Positions 1 to 8,257 are shown, numbered from the stretch's first letter. The stretch is DNA of 64,000 nucleotides from Microbacterium hydrocarbonoxydans (GCF_023715885.1 NZ_JAMBOY010000001.1:186001-250000), one strand, 5' to 3'. Notes: a model not told the origin generated them from the letters alone. Made by a program: numbers and translations.

Positions 1-874
1 GCGCGACGTCGACCTTGTCGGAGATGTCGGCGTTCTCGCCGTAGGCGATCGCAGCCCAGGAGCCGTTCTGGAACATCGCGACCTTGCCGGAGAGGAAGAG
101 GTCTTCGGGATTGGTGTCGGTCATCTGCTGCGCGGTCGGCGACGCCCCCGCCTCGATGAGGTCGGTCCACAGCTCGACGCCCTCGAGTGCCTCGGGGCTG
201 TCGTAGCCCGTGGTCGTGCCGTCGGCGGAGATCACCTCGCCGCCTGCCTGCGCGATCGAGTTGTAGTAGTTCTCCTGTCCGTACTGACTCGCCGCGACGC
301 CGTACTGACCGGTCGCGGGATCGGTGAGAGCGGCGGCCGCGGCGGTGAAGTCGTCCCACGTCCAGCCTGCGGCCGGGTAGGCGACGCCGGCGGCGTCGAA
401 CAGCGCCTTGTTGTACCAGAGCGCGACGGTGTCGAAATCCTTCGGGGCGCCGTAGAGCGTGCCGTCGAAGGTGTAGAGGTCGACGAGTCCCTCGGGGTAG
501 TCCGCGGCATCCACCCCCGCGTCGTCGAGCGGGGCGAGCTGGCCGTTGGAGGCGTACAGCTGGAAGTTCGGACCGTTCATCCAGAACACGTCTGCCGCCG
601 AACCGCCGGTCGCGGCCGTCTGCAGCTTCGTGAAGTACTCCTTGTACGGCGTGACCTGGATGTCGATCGTGACGTTCGGGTTCTCCTTCTCGAACGCGGC
701 GGCGATCTCCTCCATCGCGGGCTTCTGATTCTCGTCCCAGATCGCGTAGCTGAGGGTGATGTCACCACCGGAAGACTCGCCGCCTCCGGTCCCCGAGGAG
801 CAGGCGGTGAGCGAGACGACGGCCGCGGTGGCGGCGGCGAGGGCGCCCAGGGCGCGGCGGGAGGTGCGGGGCAT
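1..874 (-). CDS. Sugar ABC transporter substrate-binding lipoprotein, partial (C-terminus off window)
   Basis: The product captures an extracellular sugar for an ABC importer. It starts at an ATG preceded by AAGGAG and runs off the left edge, so only about 291 N-terminal residues are present. Residues 1-25 form a lipoprotein signal with lipobox L-T-A-C (Cys25), followed by a Ser/Gly-rich tether. The mature part has the family-1 solute-binding look: a first strand ending in YAIWDE, then AAFEKENPNVTI and a domain with WYNKALF. Its permeases should lie outside the window. Two TAAACG-centred palindromes just upstream suggest LacI control. The sugar cannot be read from the sequence. Confidence 0.93.
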   Translation of the reverse strand, partial: MPRTSRRALGALAAATAAVVSLTACSSGTGGGESSGGDITLSYAIWDENQKPAMEEIAAAFEKENPNVTIDIQVTPYKEYFTKLQTAATGGSAADVFWMNGPNFQLYASNGQLAPLDDAGVDAADYPEGLVDLYTFDGTLYGAPKDFDTVALWYNKALFDAAGVAYPAAGWTWDDFTAAAAALTDPATGQYGVAASQYGQENYYNSIAQAGGEVISADGTTTGYDSPEALEGVELWTDLIEAGASPTAQQMTDTNPEDLFLSGKVAMFQNGSWAAIAYGENADISDKVDVA

Positions 875-906
875 CGGTGTCTCCTTCGACGGGTGCGATC
901 GCGTGT

Positions 907-931
907 TAAACGTTTAGCAGTTAAACGATTA
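907..931 (-). promoter_or_regulatory. Tandem LacI-type operators upstream of the sugar-binding lipoprotein gene
   Basis: TAAACGTTTA at 907-916 is a perfect 10-bp palindrome and TAAACGATTA at 922-931 is a one-mismatch copy, with centres 15 bp apart. They lie 33-57 bp upstream of the start codon, where a LacI-family repressor with a central CG would bind. The cognate regulator is not identifiable. It may lie beyond the left edge. Confidence 0.7.
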
Positions 932-972
932 GCAAGAGAGTAGCCCGCAAGCGAGCATCTGCGCAAGAGTCG

Positions 973-1332
973 TCAGAGCTGCGCGCCGAGCAGCAGTCCG
1001 GCCGCAGCGGCCGCGACGCCGAGCACCAGCATTCCGACGGCGTCGAAGACGGACGCCGCTCGCTCGCCGTCGCTCCACAGGGCGACGGCGTCGAGCATGG
1101 CCGTGCTGAACGTCGTGTACCCGCCGAGCAGCCCGGCGCCGATGATGAAGGCGACATCGGGCAGCGCCGTCGTCACGACGCCGAGGGCGAACGAGCCGGT
1201 GAGGTTCACCACGAGGATGCCCCAGGGGAACCGTCGTCCCGCGATCGATCCGACGGCCAGGTCGAGAAGGTATCGCAGCACCGCGCCCGCTCCCCCGGCG
1301 AGCGCAGCGCCAAGGAAAAGCAGCGCGCTCAC
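973..1332 (-). CDS. crcB: Fluoride ion channel FluC/CrcB, second subunit
   Basis: This is a 119-residue membrane protein of the Fluc family, which passively exports fluoride through a dual-topology dimer. Visible family features are GGAGAVLRY near the N-terminus, the polar Asn43 in VVNLTGS, and the channel-lining GGYTTFST segment around residues 70-77. Four hydrophobic helices fit the fold. The GTG start lies inside a GTGA overlap with the upstream crcB stop, so the two subunits are translationally coupled. Paired actinobacterial and Gram-positive CrcB proteins generally act as heterodimers; that is the likely arrangement here. Confidence 0.93.
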   Translation of the reverse strand: MSALLFLGAALAGGAGAVLRYLLDLAVGSIAGRRFPWGILVVNLTGSFALGVVTTALPDVAFIIGAGLLGGYTTFSTAMLDAVALWSDGERAASVFDAVGMLVLGVAAAAAGLLLGAQL

Positions 1333-1718
1333 GACGCAGCCTCCGCCGGTCGTGCGGTGCCGCGCGGTCGCCCGAGCCGCAGCCCCAACGCGGCGGCGGC
1401 GAGTCCCAGCACGAGGCTGCCCACCGCGTACACCGCGGCGAGCGCGGGCGTGGCGGACCACAGCTCCACGGTGCCCGTCATGAAGGCGCTGTAGGTCGTG
1501 AAGCCGCCGAGCACCCCGGTGCCGAGCAGCACGCGCAGATCGGTGCTCTGCGGCATCCGGGCAGCGAGGACTCCGATCAGGAGAGCGCCGACGACGTTGA
1601 CGACGAACGTGGCGATCGGGAAGCCACCGGCATCCGCGATCCAGAGGCCCAGCGCGAGTCGGCCGGCCGTGCCCACGGCGCCCCCGACGAAGACGAGGAG
1701 CACGCGGCGGGGAGTCAC
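1329..1718 (-). CDS. crcB: Fluoride ion channel FluC/CrcB, first subunit
   Basis: A 129-residue Fluc-family protein with four predicted membrane helices, Asn41 in VVNVVG and the motif GGFTTYSAF at 71-79. Tyr replaces the Phe found at this place in its partner. It begins with GTG. A TAGAGT hexamer ends 6 nt before the start (1725-1730) with no Shine-Dalgarno sequence, so the message is probably leaderless. The 3' end overlaps the second crcB gene by 4 nt. I looked for a fluoride riboswitch in the short upstream gap and did not see one. Confidence 0.93.
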   Translation of the reverse strand: MTPRRVLLVFVGGAVGTAGRLALGLWIADAGGFPIATFVVNVVGALLIGVLAARMPQSTDLRVLLGTGVLGGFTTYSAFMTGTVELWSATPALAAVYAVGSLVLGLAAAALGLRLGRPRGTARPAEAAS

Positions 1719-1724
1719 CCGGCA

Positions 1725-1730
1725 ACTCTA
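1725..1730 (-). promoter_or_regulatory. -10 element TAGAGT for a leaderless crcB transcript
   Basis: TAGAGT on the minus strand is followed by 6 nt and then the GTG of crcB. There is no Shine-Dalgarno sequence and no clear -35. This TANNNT-N6-start pattern is the known leaderless promoter signature in actinobacteria. Confidence 0.5.
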
Positions 1731-1828
1731 GCCCCGGTGTCGATCCGCCCCGGAGCGCACCGTCGCAGGGCGACCGGCGAATGTCAACCCGCTGTGCGGT
1801 TCGCAGGGTCGAGGCGAACACTGATCAC

Positions 1829-3355
1829 ATGAAGCCGCTGTGGAAGCTCGACCGCACTCCGCCCACAGGCACCCCGTTCGACCCCGGCGCTCGACACGAC
1901 GTCATCGTCGTCGGCGCGGGCCTCACCGGCCTCTCGACCGCCGTGATGCTGACGCGCGCGGGGCTCGACGTCGCGGTACTGGAGTCCGGGTCGGTGGGAG
2001 AGCTCGCCTCCGGCGGCAACACCGGGAAGCTCTCCCTGCTTCAGGCGCAGCGGCTCGCCGAGATCCGTCGCCACCACTCCGCGGAGCTGCTGCAGGCCTA
2101 TGTCGACGGCAATCGGGCGGGCATGGACTGGCTCACCGGCTTCGCCGACCACGCCGGTGTGCCGTACGAGCGACGCATCGACCACACCTACGCGCAGACG
2201 GCCGACGGACTCGAATCGGTGCGCGCGCAGCACGCCGCAGCACAAGAGGCCGGGCTCCCGACGCGAATGCTCACGCGCGGCGAACTGAACGTCGACTTCC
2301 CCGCCGTCGGCGCCGTGGCGCTCGACGACCAGGTGACGATCGACCCGATGCAGGTGAGCGAGGCCCTGGCGTCGGAGCTCCTGTCCGCCGGCGGCATACT
2401 GCACACCGGAGTTCGCGTCACGGCGACGCACGCCCTCCCTGAGCCCCGGGTCGAGACCACCGTCGGACCGATGTTCGCGCAGCACATCGTCATCGCCACC
2501 GGATATCCGATCCTCGACCGCGGCCTGTACTTCGCGAAGATGCGGGCGTTCCGTTCGTACTGCGTGTCGTTCCGCGTGCCCGGGGGTATTCCCGACTCCA
2601 CCTTCATCTCGACCGACCAGCCGACGCGGTCCATCCGGCCCGTCTCGGCATCCGACGGACCGGGAGCCGCGGCGCAGCTGGTCGTCGGCGGCAACGGCCA
2701 CCCGGTCGGACGCTCCGACGGCGAGCGCGCCGCGGTCGATGAGCTCGTCGAGTGGACGCAGAAGTTCTTCCCAGGGGCCGAGGAGACCCATCGCTGGTCG
2801 GCGCAGGACTACGAGTCGCACAACCAGATCCCGTTCGTGGGTGCGATGCCGCGGGGCCTCGGCCGCATCCGCTTCGCCACCGGCTACGCCAAATGGGGAC
2901 TCTCCAACGCACCGGCAGCGGCACTTCGCCTCACCACGGAGATCCTCGGCGCCAGCTGGCACGACCGGCCCGGCTGGATGGTCAAAATCGGCACGCGCCT
3001 GACCGTGCCGGCTGACCTCGCCCGCGGCGCCGTCGAGGGTGTGAAGGTCGCGGCCGCCGCCACCAAGGGCTGGGTGGATGCCGAGAAGACCCCCGTGCCC
3101 GTGCCTCGGCCCGTCGAGGGCGAGGGCGTCGTGGCGAACCGCGGCGGTCTTCCCGTCGGCATCTCGACGGTCGACGGTGTCACCAGGGCGGTCGACGCGG
3201 TGTGCCCGCACCTCGGCGGCGTGCTCGATTGGAACGACGCCGAGTGCACGTGGGACTGCCCTCTGCACGCCTCCCGCTTCGCCGCCGACGGCACCCGCAT
3301 CGAGGGTCCCGCGCTGAGCGATCTGAAGAAGCTGCCCCGCGCCCCGGAGGACTGA
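1829..3355 (+). CDS. FAD-dependent oxidoreductase with C-terminal Rieske [2Fe-2S] domain
   Basis: The protein is 508 residues. A DAO-type Rossmann fold starts at residue 24 with VIVVGAGLTG (G29-x-G31-x-x-G34), and the FAD domain continues to about residue 395. The last 80 residues form a Rieske domain with ligand pattern Cys459-x-His461 and Cys477-x2-His480. Such fusions oxidise an amine or similar substrate and pass electrons to the cluster; the substrate is unknown. I chose the ATG at 1829 because the fold begins shortly after it. An in-frame ATG at 1781 would add 16 residues of low-complexity sequence. The next gene is convergent. Confidence 0.9.
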   Translation: MKPLWKLDRTPPTGTPFDPGARHDVIVVGAGLTGLSTAVMLTRAGLDVAVLESGSVGELASGGNTGKLSLLQAQRLAEIRRHHSAELLQAYVDGNRAGMDWLTGFADHAGVPYERRIDHTYAQTADGLESVRAQHAAAQEAGLPTRMLTRGELNVDFPAVGAVALDDQVTIDPMQVSEALASELLSAGGILHTGVRVTATHALPEPRVETTVGPMFAQHIVIATGYPILDRGLYFAKMRAFRSYCVSFRVPGGIPDSTFISTDQPTRSIRPVSASDGPGAAAQLVVGGNGHPVGRSDGERAAVDELVEWTQKFFPGAEETHRWSAQDYESHNQIPFVGAMPRGLGRIRFATGYAKWGLSNAPAAALRLTTEILGASWHDRPGWMVKIGTRLTVPADLARGAVEGVKVAAAATKGWVDAEKTPVPVPRPVEGEGVVANRGGLPVGISTVDGVTRAVDAVCPHLGGVLDWNDAECTWDCPLHASRFAADGTRIEGPALSDLKKLPRAPED

Positions 3356-3360
3356 ATCCG

Positions 3361-4179
3361 TCAGTCGCGGGCGCTAGCCTCCGCGGGCGGCGCATCCCAC
3401 CCCTGCTGAGGCTGCTCGCACGTCTCTCGGAACACGTACTGCGACACGAGCTTGCGCTGGTGGCTCGACCAATCGATCGCCGGGCGGCGCTGGTCGTGCG
3501 GCAGGTAGCCGAGGCGGTAGACGGCCATGAGCTCGAGGTCGTCCGGTACGTGCAGCAGATCGATGATCTCCTCCCACTTGCCGGGCACCTCCATCGGGAA
3601 CGAGATGAACTGGATACCCATCCCGAGCTCGACCGTCGTGAGCCACACGTTCTCCATCGCGGCGCCCATGCTGAACACCGAATAGAACGACGACAGCTGC
3701 CCCGGTCGGTATTCGCTGCGGTCGAGCATGACGCCCAGGAGCAGCGGAGACCCCGCGACGAGCTTGTGATTCTCCTCGCCGAGGGTCTTGGGAACCCCGA
3801 AGGTGTTCATGAGCTTCTGCCCGCGCTTCGTGAAGACCTGACTCGTGAACGGCCGAAGGGCCGCAGGGAGCTTGTCGAAGAGCATCCCGCTGCGCTTCTC
3901 CTCCATCTCCGCCTGGCTGAAGCGGAAGTACGGCTTGTAGCGCTCGAAGAACGTGCCGTTCGACATCGCCTCCGTCATGCTCTCCCCCGAGATGCGTGCG
4001 ATCTTGTCGATCGTGTCGCGGTTCTCGATCACGACGAAGCGCCACGGCTGGCTGTTCAGCTGCGAGGGCGCGCGGCCGGCCGCCTCGAGCAGGATGCGCT
4101 GATGCTCCTCCGTCACGGGATCGGGCAGGAACGGCCCGTTCGTGGTCTTGCGGCGGCGGATGACATCGAGCAGTTCCAT
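3361..4179 (-). CDS. Nitroreductase family protein
   Basis: A 272-residue FMN-dependent nitroreductase-fold enzyme that would reduce nitro compounds or quinones with NAD(P)H. The N-terminus [15 protein letters not shown] and the stretch [10 protein letters not shown] (around residues 37-46) are the usual FMN-contacting elements. The middle, rich in aromatic and charged residues, is longer than in minimal nitroreductases. The stop lies 5 nt from the oppositely oriented Rieske oxidoreductase. The start lies 4 nt after the stop of the small membrane protein gene upstream, so the two form an operon. Confidence 0.9.
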   Translation of the reverse strand: MELLDVIRRRKTTNGPFLPDPVTEEHQRILLEAAGRAPSQLNSQPWRFVVIENRDTIDKIARISGESMTEAMSNGTFFERYKPYFRFSQAEMEEKRSGMLFDKLPAALRPFTSQVFTKRGQKLMNTFGVPKTLGEENHKLVAGSPLLLGVMLDRSEYRPGQLSSFYSVFSMGAAMENVWLTTVELGMGIQFISFPMEVPGKWEEIIDLLHVPDDLELMAVYRLGYLPHDQRRPAIDWSSHQRKLVSQYVFRETCEQPQQGWDAPPAEASARD

Positions 4180-4183
4180 GCGT

Positions 4184-4558
4184 TCACTTCCGGTCGGAGG
4201 GGATGCGCGAGCACACCAGGCCCGCGACGATGAAGGGGGCCGCCGCGAGCGCGACCAGCGGATGCCGACGCGTGTGCGTGCCGAGATACGGGATCGCAGC
4301 GAGCGGCACGATCGCCGGAGCGAGGGATGCCGCGGCGCGGCGGCTCGCGGCCCGCGGGCGCGCCCAGAACGCGGCGCTGACGGCGGCGCCCGTCGCGACG
4401 GACGTCGTGACGTAGAGCGCGTGGTGCACCCAGCGGAATCCTCGCGTGTCGATGATCCGCGCGGCCACTGCGGTGCCGAGGGCGGCGTTGGCGGCGTAGG
4501 CGACCGTCGCCGCGACGAACAGCGGAGCCGCATTCGTGCGCGTGCGACGGTGGGCCAT
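4184..4558 (-). CDS. Small membrane protein of unknown function
   Basis: A 124-residue protein with four hydrophobic segments (about residues 12-32, 47-65, 78-95 and 101-115) and Arg-rich loops and ends, typical of a small inner-membrane protein. I do not recognise the family. It is the first gene of a two-gene unit with the nitroreductase, which may hint at a redox or envelope role, but nothing specific is visible. A TAGTGT hexamer ends 6 nt before the ATG without a Shine-Dalgarno sequence, so translation is probably leaderless. Confidence 0.75.
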   Translation of the reverse strand: MAHRRTRTNAAPLFVAATVAYAANAALGTAVAARIIDTRGFRWVHHALYVTTSVATGAAVSAAFWARPRAASRRAAASLAPAIVPLAAIPYLGTHTRRHPLVALAAAPFIVAGLVCSRIPSDRK

Positions 4559-4564
4559 GGCACG

Positions 4565-4570
4565 ACACTA
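4565..4570 (-). promoter_or_regulatory. -10 element TAGTGT, leaderless start of the membrane protein/nitroreductase unit
   Basis: TAGTGT on the minus strand, 6 nt before the ATG at 4558. No ribosome binding site is present in the gap. Confidence 0.45.
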
Positions 4571-4588
4571 CGCCCGGTCCCCCTCCGC

Positions 4589-4668
4589 CGAGCCACCCCC
4601 TTGCGCGCGAAACACCCCTTTGGATACGGGCCGCACGGGGGTGGCTCGTACACAAAGGGGTGTGTCGG
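4589..4668. repeat. Dispersed doubly palindromic intergenic element, copy 1
   Basis: Two C-rich arms, CGAGCCACCCCC (4589-4600) and ACACCCCTTT (4612-4621), are followed by GGGGGTGGCTCG (4637-4648) and AAAGGGGTGTGT (4654-4665). Unlike the other three copies, the best-matching arms alternate here (a-b-a'-b') instead of nesting, so only one full hairpin can form at a time or a pseudoknot is possible. It lies between the 3' end of the TipA-like gene and the promoter of the small membrane protein gene. Confidence 0.75.
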
Positions 4669-4674
4669 CGGGTT

Positions 4675-5463
4675 CTACAGGTTCGTCTCCGCATACACGC
4701 GGAGCGCGTCGCGGACGAACTCGGCGCCGTGCGCGCCGCCGGACGACGTCGCGTAGTTCGCGCCGAAGCGCGGATCTGCGACGTACATCTCGCCGAGACC
4801 GATCACGTACGCCTTGACGTCGCCGCCTGGCACCGACGCCGGAGTGCCCGGGATGCCCGTGAGCCACTCCACGTGACGGCGGGCGAGGCCCTGAGTCTCG
4901 ACGGATGCCGGGTCGACACCGCTCTCGGCGGCGGCGATCCAGTCGCGTCCGAGATCGGACACGCGCTGCTGCCAGTCGGCGCGCTCGGCATCCGTCATCC
5001 CGCGCCACCAGCGGTCGCCGTCGGCGTATGCCTGCGGACCCCAGCGCTGCTCGACCTCCTGTTTGTACTGCGTGTGGTCGAAGCCGTCGAACATGTTCTC
5101 TGCCATGAGTTGTTCACCTCCTCTCAGTGCGGTGATGGTGTTCTCGACCGACGCGATCTGGCGCGCCAGCCTGTTCTGCTCCTCGCGCAGCAGCGCGAGG
5201 TGGGTCTCGAGTGCCGAGGCCTCCGTCGTCGTGCGCGAACCGGTGTCGAGCACCTCGGCGATCTGCGGCAGCCCCAGCCCGAGCTCCCGCAGAAGCAGGA
5301 TCCGCTGCAAGCGCACGAGCGCGGACTCGTCGTAGTGCCGATAACCGTTCGGTGCGATCCGCGTGGGCGGCAGCAGGCCGATGTCGTCGTAGTGCCGAAG
5401 GGTCCTGCTGGTAGTGCCAGCGAGGCGTGCGATCTCCTGGATCGACCAGTCCGTGCCTGCCAT
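4675..5463 (-). CDS. MerR-family regulator with TipAS ligand-binding domain
   Basis: A 262-residue transcription factor. Residues about 6-75 form a MerR winged helix (WSIQEIARLAGTTSRTLRHY, then IGLLPPTR and GYRHYDE), residues 90-120 the dimerising coiled coil, and residues about 125-255 a TipAS domain. TipAL-type proteins sense thiopeptide or other amphipathic ligands through that domain and activate multidrug-resistance genes. The start at 5463 has GAGGAGAGG upstream. An in-frame start further upstream would place the promoter inside the coding region. Its own promoter carries a MerR-style operator, pointing to autoregulation. Confidence 0.9.
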   Translation of the reverse strand: MAGTDWSIQEIARLAGTTSRTLRHYDDIGLLPPTRIAPNGYRHYDESALVRLQRILLLRELGLGLPQIAEVLDTGSRTTTEASALETHLALLREEQNRLARQIASVENTITALRGGEQLMAENMFDGFDHTQYKQEVEQRWGPQAYADGDRWWRGMTDAERADWQQRVSDLGRDWIAAAESGVDPASVETQGLARRHVEWLTGIPGTPASVPGGDVKAYVIGLGEMYVADPRFGANYATSSGGAHGAEFVRDALRVYAETNL

Positions 5464-5492
5464 GTCCTCTCCTCGATCCGTTCGATGACTCC

Positions 5493-5523
5493 ACCGTAGA
5501 AGTTGACGTTGCGTCAAGGTCAA
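5493..5523 (-). promoter_or_regulatory. MerR-type promoter with 19-bp spacer and inverted repeat
   Basis: On the minus strand, -35 TTGACC (5518-5523) and -10 TACGGT (5493-5498) are separated by 19 bp, the over-long spacing typical of MerR-controlled promoters. The spacer contains the inverted repeat TTGACG-N3-CGTCAA (5503-5517). It sits 30 bp upstream of the TipA-like gene and most likely mediates its autoregulation. Confidence 0.75.
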
Positions 5524-5556
5524 CCCCAAACGCAACCGGGAACATCGCGATAATGC

Positions 5557-5608
5557 TTGACAGCATCGAGATATATCGTGTTACGCTGTCCAAACACGAT
5601 ATATCGTG
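5557..5608 (+). promoter_or_regulatory. Promoter with two PadR-type operators for the DUF4097-padR operon
   Basis: A consensus -35 TTGACA lies at 5557-5562, with a weak -10 (TACGCT) near 5582. Two operators flank it: CGAGATATATCGTG at 5567-5580 and the perfect palindrome CACGATATATCGTG at 5595-5608, with centres 28 bp apart. The first falls between -35 and -10 and the second covers the transcription start, so bound regulator would block polymerase. The PadR protein of this operon is the obvious ligand. Confidence 0.75.
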
Positions 5609-5635
5609 ACCCCTCTCAACACAGGAGAAGCAGAC

Positions 5636-6478
5636 ATGACCGAGAAGTGGCTCATCGCCCCGGGCGAGGAACGCGTCATCGACATCGAGAACGTCAGCCG
5701 GCTGAAGGTCGGTCTGGTCGGCGGACAGGTCGACGTGATCGCTCACGACGAACCCGGCATCCGCATCGAGGTGCACGGTGTCACCATCAAGGACCTGCGT
5801 ATCGAATCCCACGACGGCCAGGTCGAGATCGACCACCCGCAGCTGGGCTGGGACAACTTCCTCGAGGTCTTCCGCAACTTCGGCTCCGGCGGACCCAAGG
5901 CAGAGGTCAGCATCGCCGTTCCCCGCGCGATCGCCCTCACGCTCGGCGTCGTCAGCGCCGGCGCGCTCGTCTCCGGCATCCGCAACGACGCCCGTCTGAA
6001 CACCGTGTCGGGCGACATCATCGTCGACACCCTCATCGGCGACCTCACCGTGAACTCGGTGTCGGGCGACGTGCAGGTGCGTGGACTGACCGGCTCGATC
6101 ACGGCGAACAGCGTCTCGGGCGACGTCGCCGTCACCGGCACCGTGCGCAAGGCCACGGTCGACATCGTGTCGGGCTCGACGCTCGTCGACGCCGCGGGCG
6201 ACGTCAACACCATCAACATCAACTCCGTCTCGGGCGGCACCACTGTGCGACTCGACGAGTCACTCGCCGCCAACTACGTCATCCGCTCGCTCAGCGGACG
6301 ACTGCTCATCGACGGCGTCGAGCGCGGATCCTCCGGCATCAACAACTACACCGGCTCCACGGGGGAGCTTGCGGGGCGATTCGTCGACCTGCGCGCGAAC
6401 TCCGTCTCGGGCGGAGTGACCGTGCTGCGCCGCACCCCCGCAAAGATCGAGAACGACGCCGAATGGGAGGAAGCATGA
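5636..6478 (+). CDS. DUF4097-family beta-strand repeat protein
   Basis: A 280-residue protein with no signal peptide or membrane span. From about residue 95 it consists of short repeating beta-strand units marked by recurring NSVSGD / TVSGDI / DIVSGS motifs, the right-handed beta-helix pattern of the DUF4097 (putative adhesin) family, whose biochemical role is unknown. The start is set by AGGAG 9 nt upstream. The stop overlaps the padR start (ATGA), and both genes follow one promoter with PadR operators. DUF4097-PadR pairs are common in actinobacteria and are thought to belong to envelope-stress responses. Confidence 0.85.
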   Translation: MTEKWLIAPGEERVIDIENVSRLKVGLVGGQVDVIAHDEPGIRIEVHGVTIKDLRIESHDGQVEIDHPQLGWDNFLEVFRNFGSGGPKAEVSIAVPRAIALTLGVVSAGALVSGIRNDARLNTVSGDIIVDTLIGDLTVNSVSGDVQVRGLTGSITANSVSGDVAVTGTVRKATVDIVSGSTLVDAAGDVNTININSVSGGTTVRLDESLAANYVIRSLSGRLLIDGVERGSSGINNYTGSTGELAGRFVDLRANSVSGGVTVLRRTPAKIENDAEWEEA

Positions 6479-7101
6479 GTCCCGCCGTCTTCTCCCACGG
6501 AGACCTGCGCCTGTACCTGCTGTCGCTGCTCGCCGAAGCCCCGCAGCACGGGTACGGCATCATCCAGGCGCTCACCGACCGCACCGGCGGCACCTACACG
6601 CCGAGCGCCGGCACCATCTACCCACGACTCGCGAAGCTCGAGGAAGAGGGACTGGTATCGAAGACGGTCGACGGCCGCACCACCATCTACGCGATCACGG
6701 ATGCCGGACGCGCCGAGCTCGCAGCGCGCGAGGGCGACCTGGCCGGGATCGAGGCCGGGCTCACCGACTCGGTGCGCCTGATCGCCAACGAGGTGCGTCA
6801 GAGCGTCAAGGAGGCGATGAAGAGCCTGCGGGCAGACTTCGCCACCGCCGAGAAGGACGACCGCGCAGCATCCAAGTCGCGCCCGCGCACCGCGGGAGAC
6901 GACGAACGCATCGTCAGCCGCGAGGAACTCCACCGCGCGGATGCCGTGATCAACGCGTTCCGCGCCCGGATCCGCACCGACCTCCGCACGCACGTGGCGA
7001 AGGGCGGCGCACTCCCGGCATCCGTCGTCTCGGAGCTCGAGGACGGATTGGATGCCGCGGCCCGCGGCATCACGACCGCCCTCGCCGCGCTGTCACGCTG
7101 A
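6475..7101 (+). CDS. PadR-family transcriptional regulator
   Basis: A 208-residue PadR repressor. The winged helix occupies residues about 8-80 (LYLLSLLAEAPQHGYGIIQAL, then SAGTIYPRLAKLEEEGLV). The C-terminal 110 residues are charged and helical, longer than minimal PadR proteins. The ATG lies within the stop of the DUF4097 gene, so the two are co-translated. The two GATATATCG palindromes at the operon promoter are its likely targets, making the operon autoregulated. Confidence 0.9.
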   Translation: MSPAVFSHGDLRLYLLSLLAEAPQHGYGIIQALTDRTGGTYTPSAGTIYPRLAKLEEEGLVSKTVDGRTTIYAITDAGRAELAAREGDLAGIEAGLTDSVRLIANEVRQSVKEAMKSLRADFATAEKDDRAASKSRPRTAGDDERIVSREELHRADAVINAFRARIRTDLRTHVAKGGALPASVVSELEDGLDAAARGITTALAALSR

Positions 7102-7126
7102 CGAACCTCTCGGAAGCCGTCCGTGC

Positions 7127-7194
7127 GGCTGACGATCCCCCGGCTGGCTGGCCTATGCGTCTCGTATCGCCCGCCAGACGGGGAATCGTCAGCC
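7127..7194. terminator. Hairpin between convergent padR and usp genes
   Basis: GGCTGACGATCCCC (7127-7140) pairs with GGGGAATCGTCAGCC (7180-7194) with one bulged base. Shorter inner complementarity is present (CGTCT/AGACG). It lies between two 3' ends and can act as a bidirectional terminator. It lacks a T-run. Confidence 0.5.
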
Positions 7195-7214
7195 ATCCGT
7201 ACCGAAGGTCGGGG

Positions 7215-7757
7215 CTATTCCGTCCAGATCTCCGGCTGCGAGTCCGGCACCGGCTCTTCGAGTGGAACCACGAGCACCGACCGATGCTGCCGGTGAGCGA
7301 GACGCGCCGCCACGGATCCGGTGAAGAACTCTCTGATCGACTCTCCGATGCCGCGCTTGCGGGTACCCACCACGATCAGCTGCGCGTCGAGCTTGTTCGC
7401 GAGCGCCTTGATCGCGAGCGCCGGATCGCCGACGAGCTGCCGGGCGGTCCAGGTCAGCCCTGTCCCTTCGAGGGCCTTCGCGGCCTCGGATTGCACGGCT
7501 TCGAACTCCGCCGTTCCCGCGTCGAAGTTGATGTCGATCGGAGCCGAGTGCACGTATCCGTCCGGATCCTCGTATGTCACGAAACGCGTGACATCGACGT
7601 GCACGACGACGAGCGGCACCCGCAGCAGGCGCGCGAAACGCGACGCCTCCTGGATCACACGAGGACTCTGTCCCGGCTGGATGCCGACGATCACCGCCTT
7701 CTGCAGTGTCGCGTTCTGGACGGCCTCGTCCGAGGGAGAAGAGGTGTTGTCGGTCAT
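7215..7757 (-). CDS. Universal stress protein (UspA family)
   Basis: A 180-residue single-domain Usp. The ATP-binding signature is seen at the C-terminal half: VGTRKRG, then GSVAARLAHRQHRSVLVVP, matching G-x2-G-x9-G-[ST]. The N-terminus begins after a 17-residue tail with the typical first strand KAVIVGIQPG. AAGGGAG precedes the ATG. Such proteins bind ATP and aid survival in stasis or oxidative stress. The gene is monocistronic, divergent from DUF3073 and convergent with padR. Confidence 0.9.
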   Translation of the reverse strand: MTDNTSSPSDEAVQNATLQKAVIVGIQPGQSPRVIQEASRFARLLRVPLVVVHVDVTRFVTYEDPDGYVHSAPIDINFDAGTAEFEAVQSEAAKALEGTGLTWTARQLVGDPALAIKALANKLDAQLIVVGTRKRGIGESIREFFTGSVAARLAHRQHRSVLVVPLEEPVPDSQPEIWTE

Positions 7758-7907
7758 CGAGATCGCTCCCTTCGCCAGGCTTGCTATCAGGCAGTGCGGT
7801 CTACCCGCGTGCTATTCTGAATGCTACTCTTACCGGCCTCGAGCCGGTGTCGTGAATGCATCGGGCCCCAGCTAGCCCGCAGCTCAACTCGTGAGGGGGT
7901 CTCTGGC

Positions 7908-8096
7908 ATGGGCCGTGGCCGTCAGAAGGCGAAGCACACCAAAATCGCCCGCGAACTGAAGTCATTCAGTCCGTCCGTCAACTACTCGGCACTCGAACGA
8001 GAGCTCGGTCACCCGAGCGACTCGGAAGACGAGTACGTCGACAAGTGGGCAGACGAGTACGCCGACGAAGACGAGGACGAACTAGAGAAGGCCTGA
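7908..8096 (+). CDS. DUF3073-family small acidic protein
   Basis: A 62-residue protein beginning MGRGRQKAKHTKIARELK and ending in an acidic tail of Asp and Glu with Tyr. This basic-head/acidic-tail layout is the actinobacterial DUF3073 family, of unknown function. GAGGGGG upstream supports this ATG; upstream in-frame codons are not conserved-looking. A textbook terminator follows 22 bp after the stop, so it is transcribed alone. Confidence 0.9.
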   Translation: MGRGRQKAKHTKIARELKSFSPSVNYSALERELGHPSDSEDEYVDKWADEYADEDEDELEKA

Positions 8097-8118
8097 CCGC
8101 CCTCTCGTCTCGTCGTCT

Positions 8119-8143
8119 CCCCCGTGCACCGCACGGGGGTTTC
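8119..8143 (+). terminator. Rho-independent terminator after DUF3073
   Basis: Perfect 9-bp stem CCCCCGTGC / GCACGGGGG (8119-8127, 8131-8139) with an ACC loop, followed by TTTC. Confidence 0.85.
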
Positions 8144-8157
8144 GTCGTGTCCGGGCA

Positions 8158-8212
8158 CGAATGCCCCGATCCGCGGATTCGGTCCCGATCCGCTGACGGA
8201 TGCGGGCATTCG
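8158..8212. terminator. Weak hairpin downstream of the MFS gene
   Basis: CGAATGCCC (8158-8166) and GGGCATTCG (8204-8212) form a 9-bp stem with a 37-nt loop, between the DUF3073 terminator and the 3' end of the minus-strand MFS gene. It may terminate the pur operon transcript. Confidence 0.35.
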
Positions 8213-8257
8213 GTCCGCCGATCGTGACAGCGTCCGCTGATCGTCGGGAGGAAGGGA

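Noticed and set aside
1719..1828. Fluoride riboswitch upstream of crcB
   Set aside because: The gap is short, the start looks leaderless, and the conserved riboswitch core was not seen.
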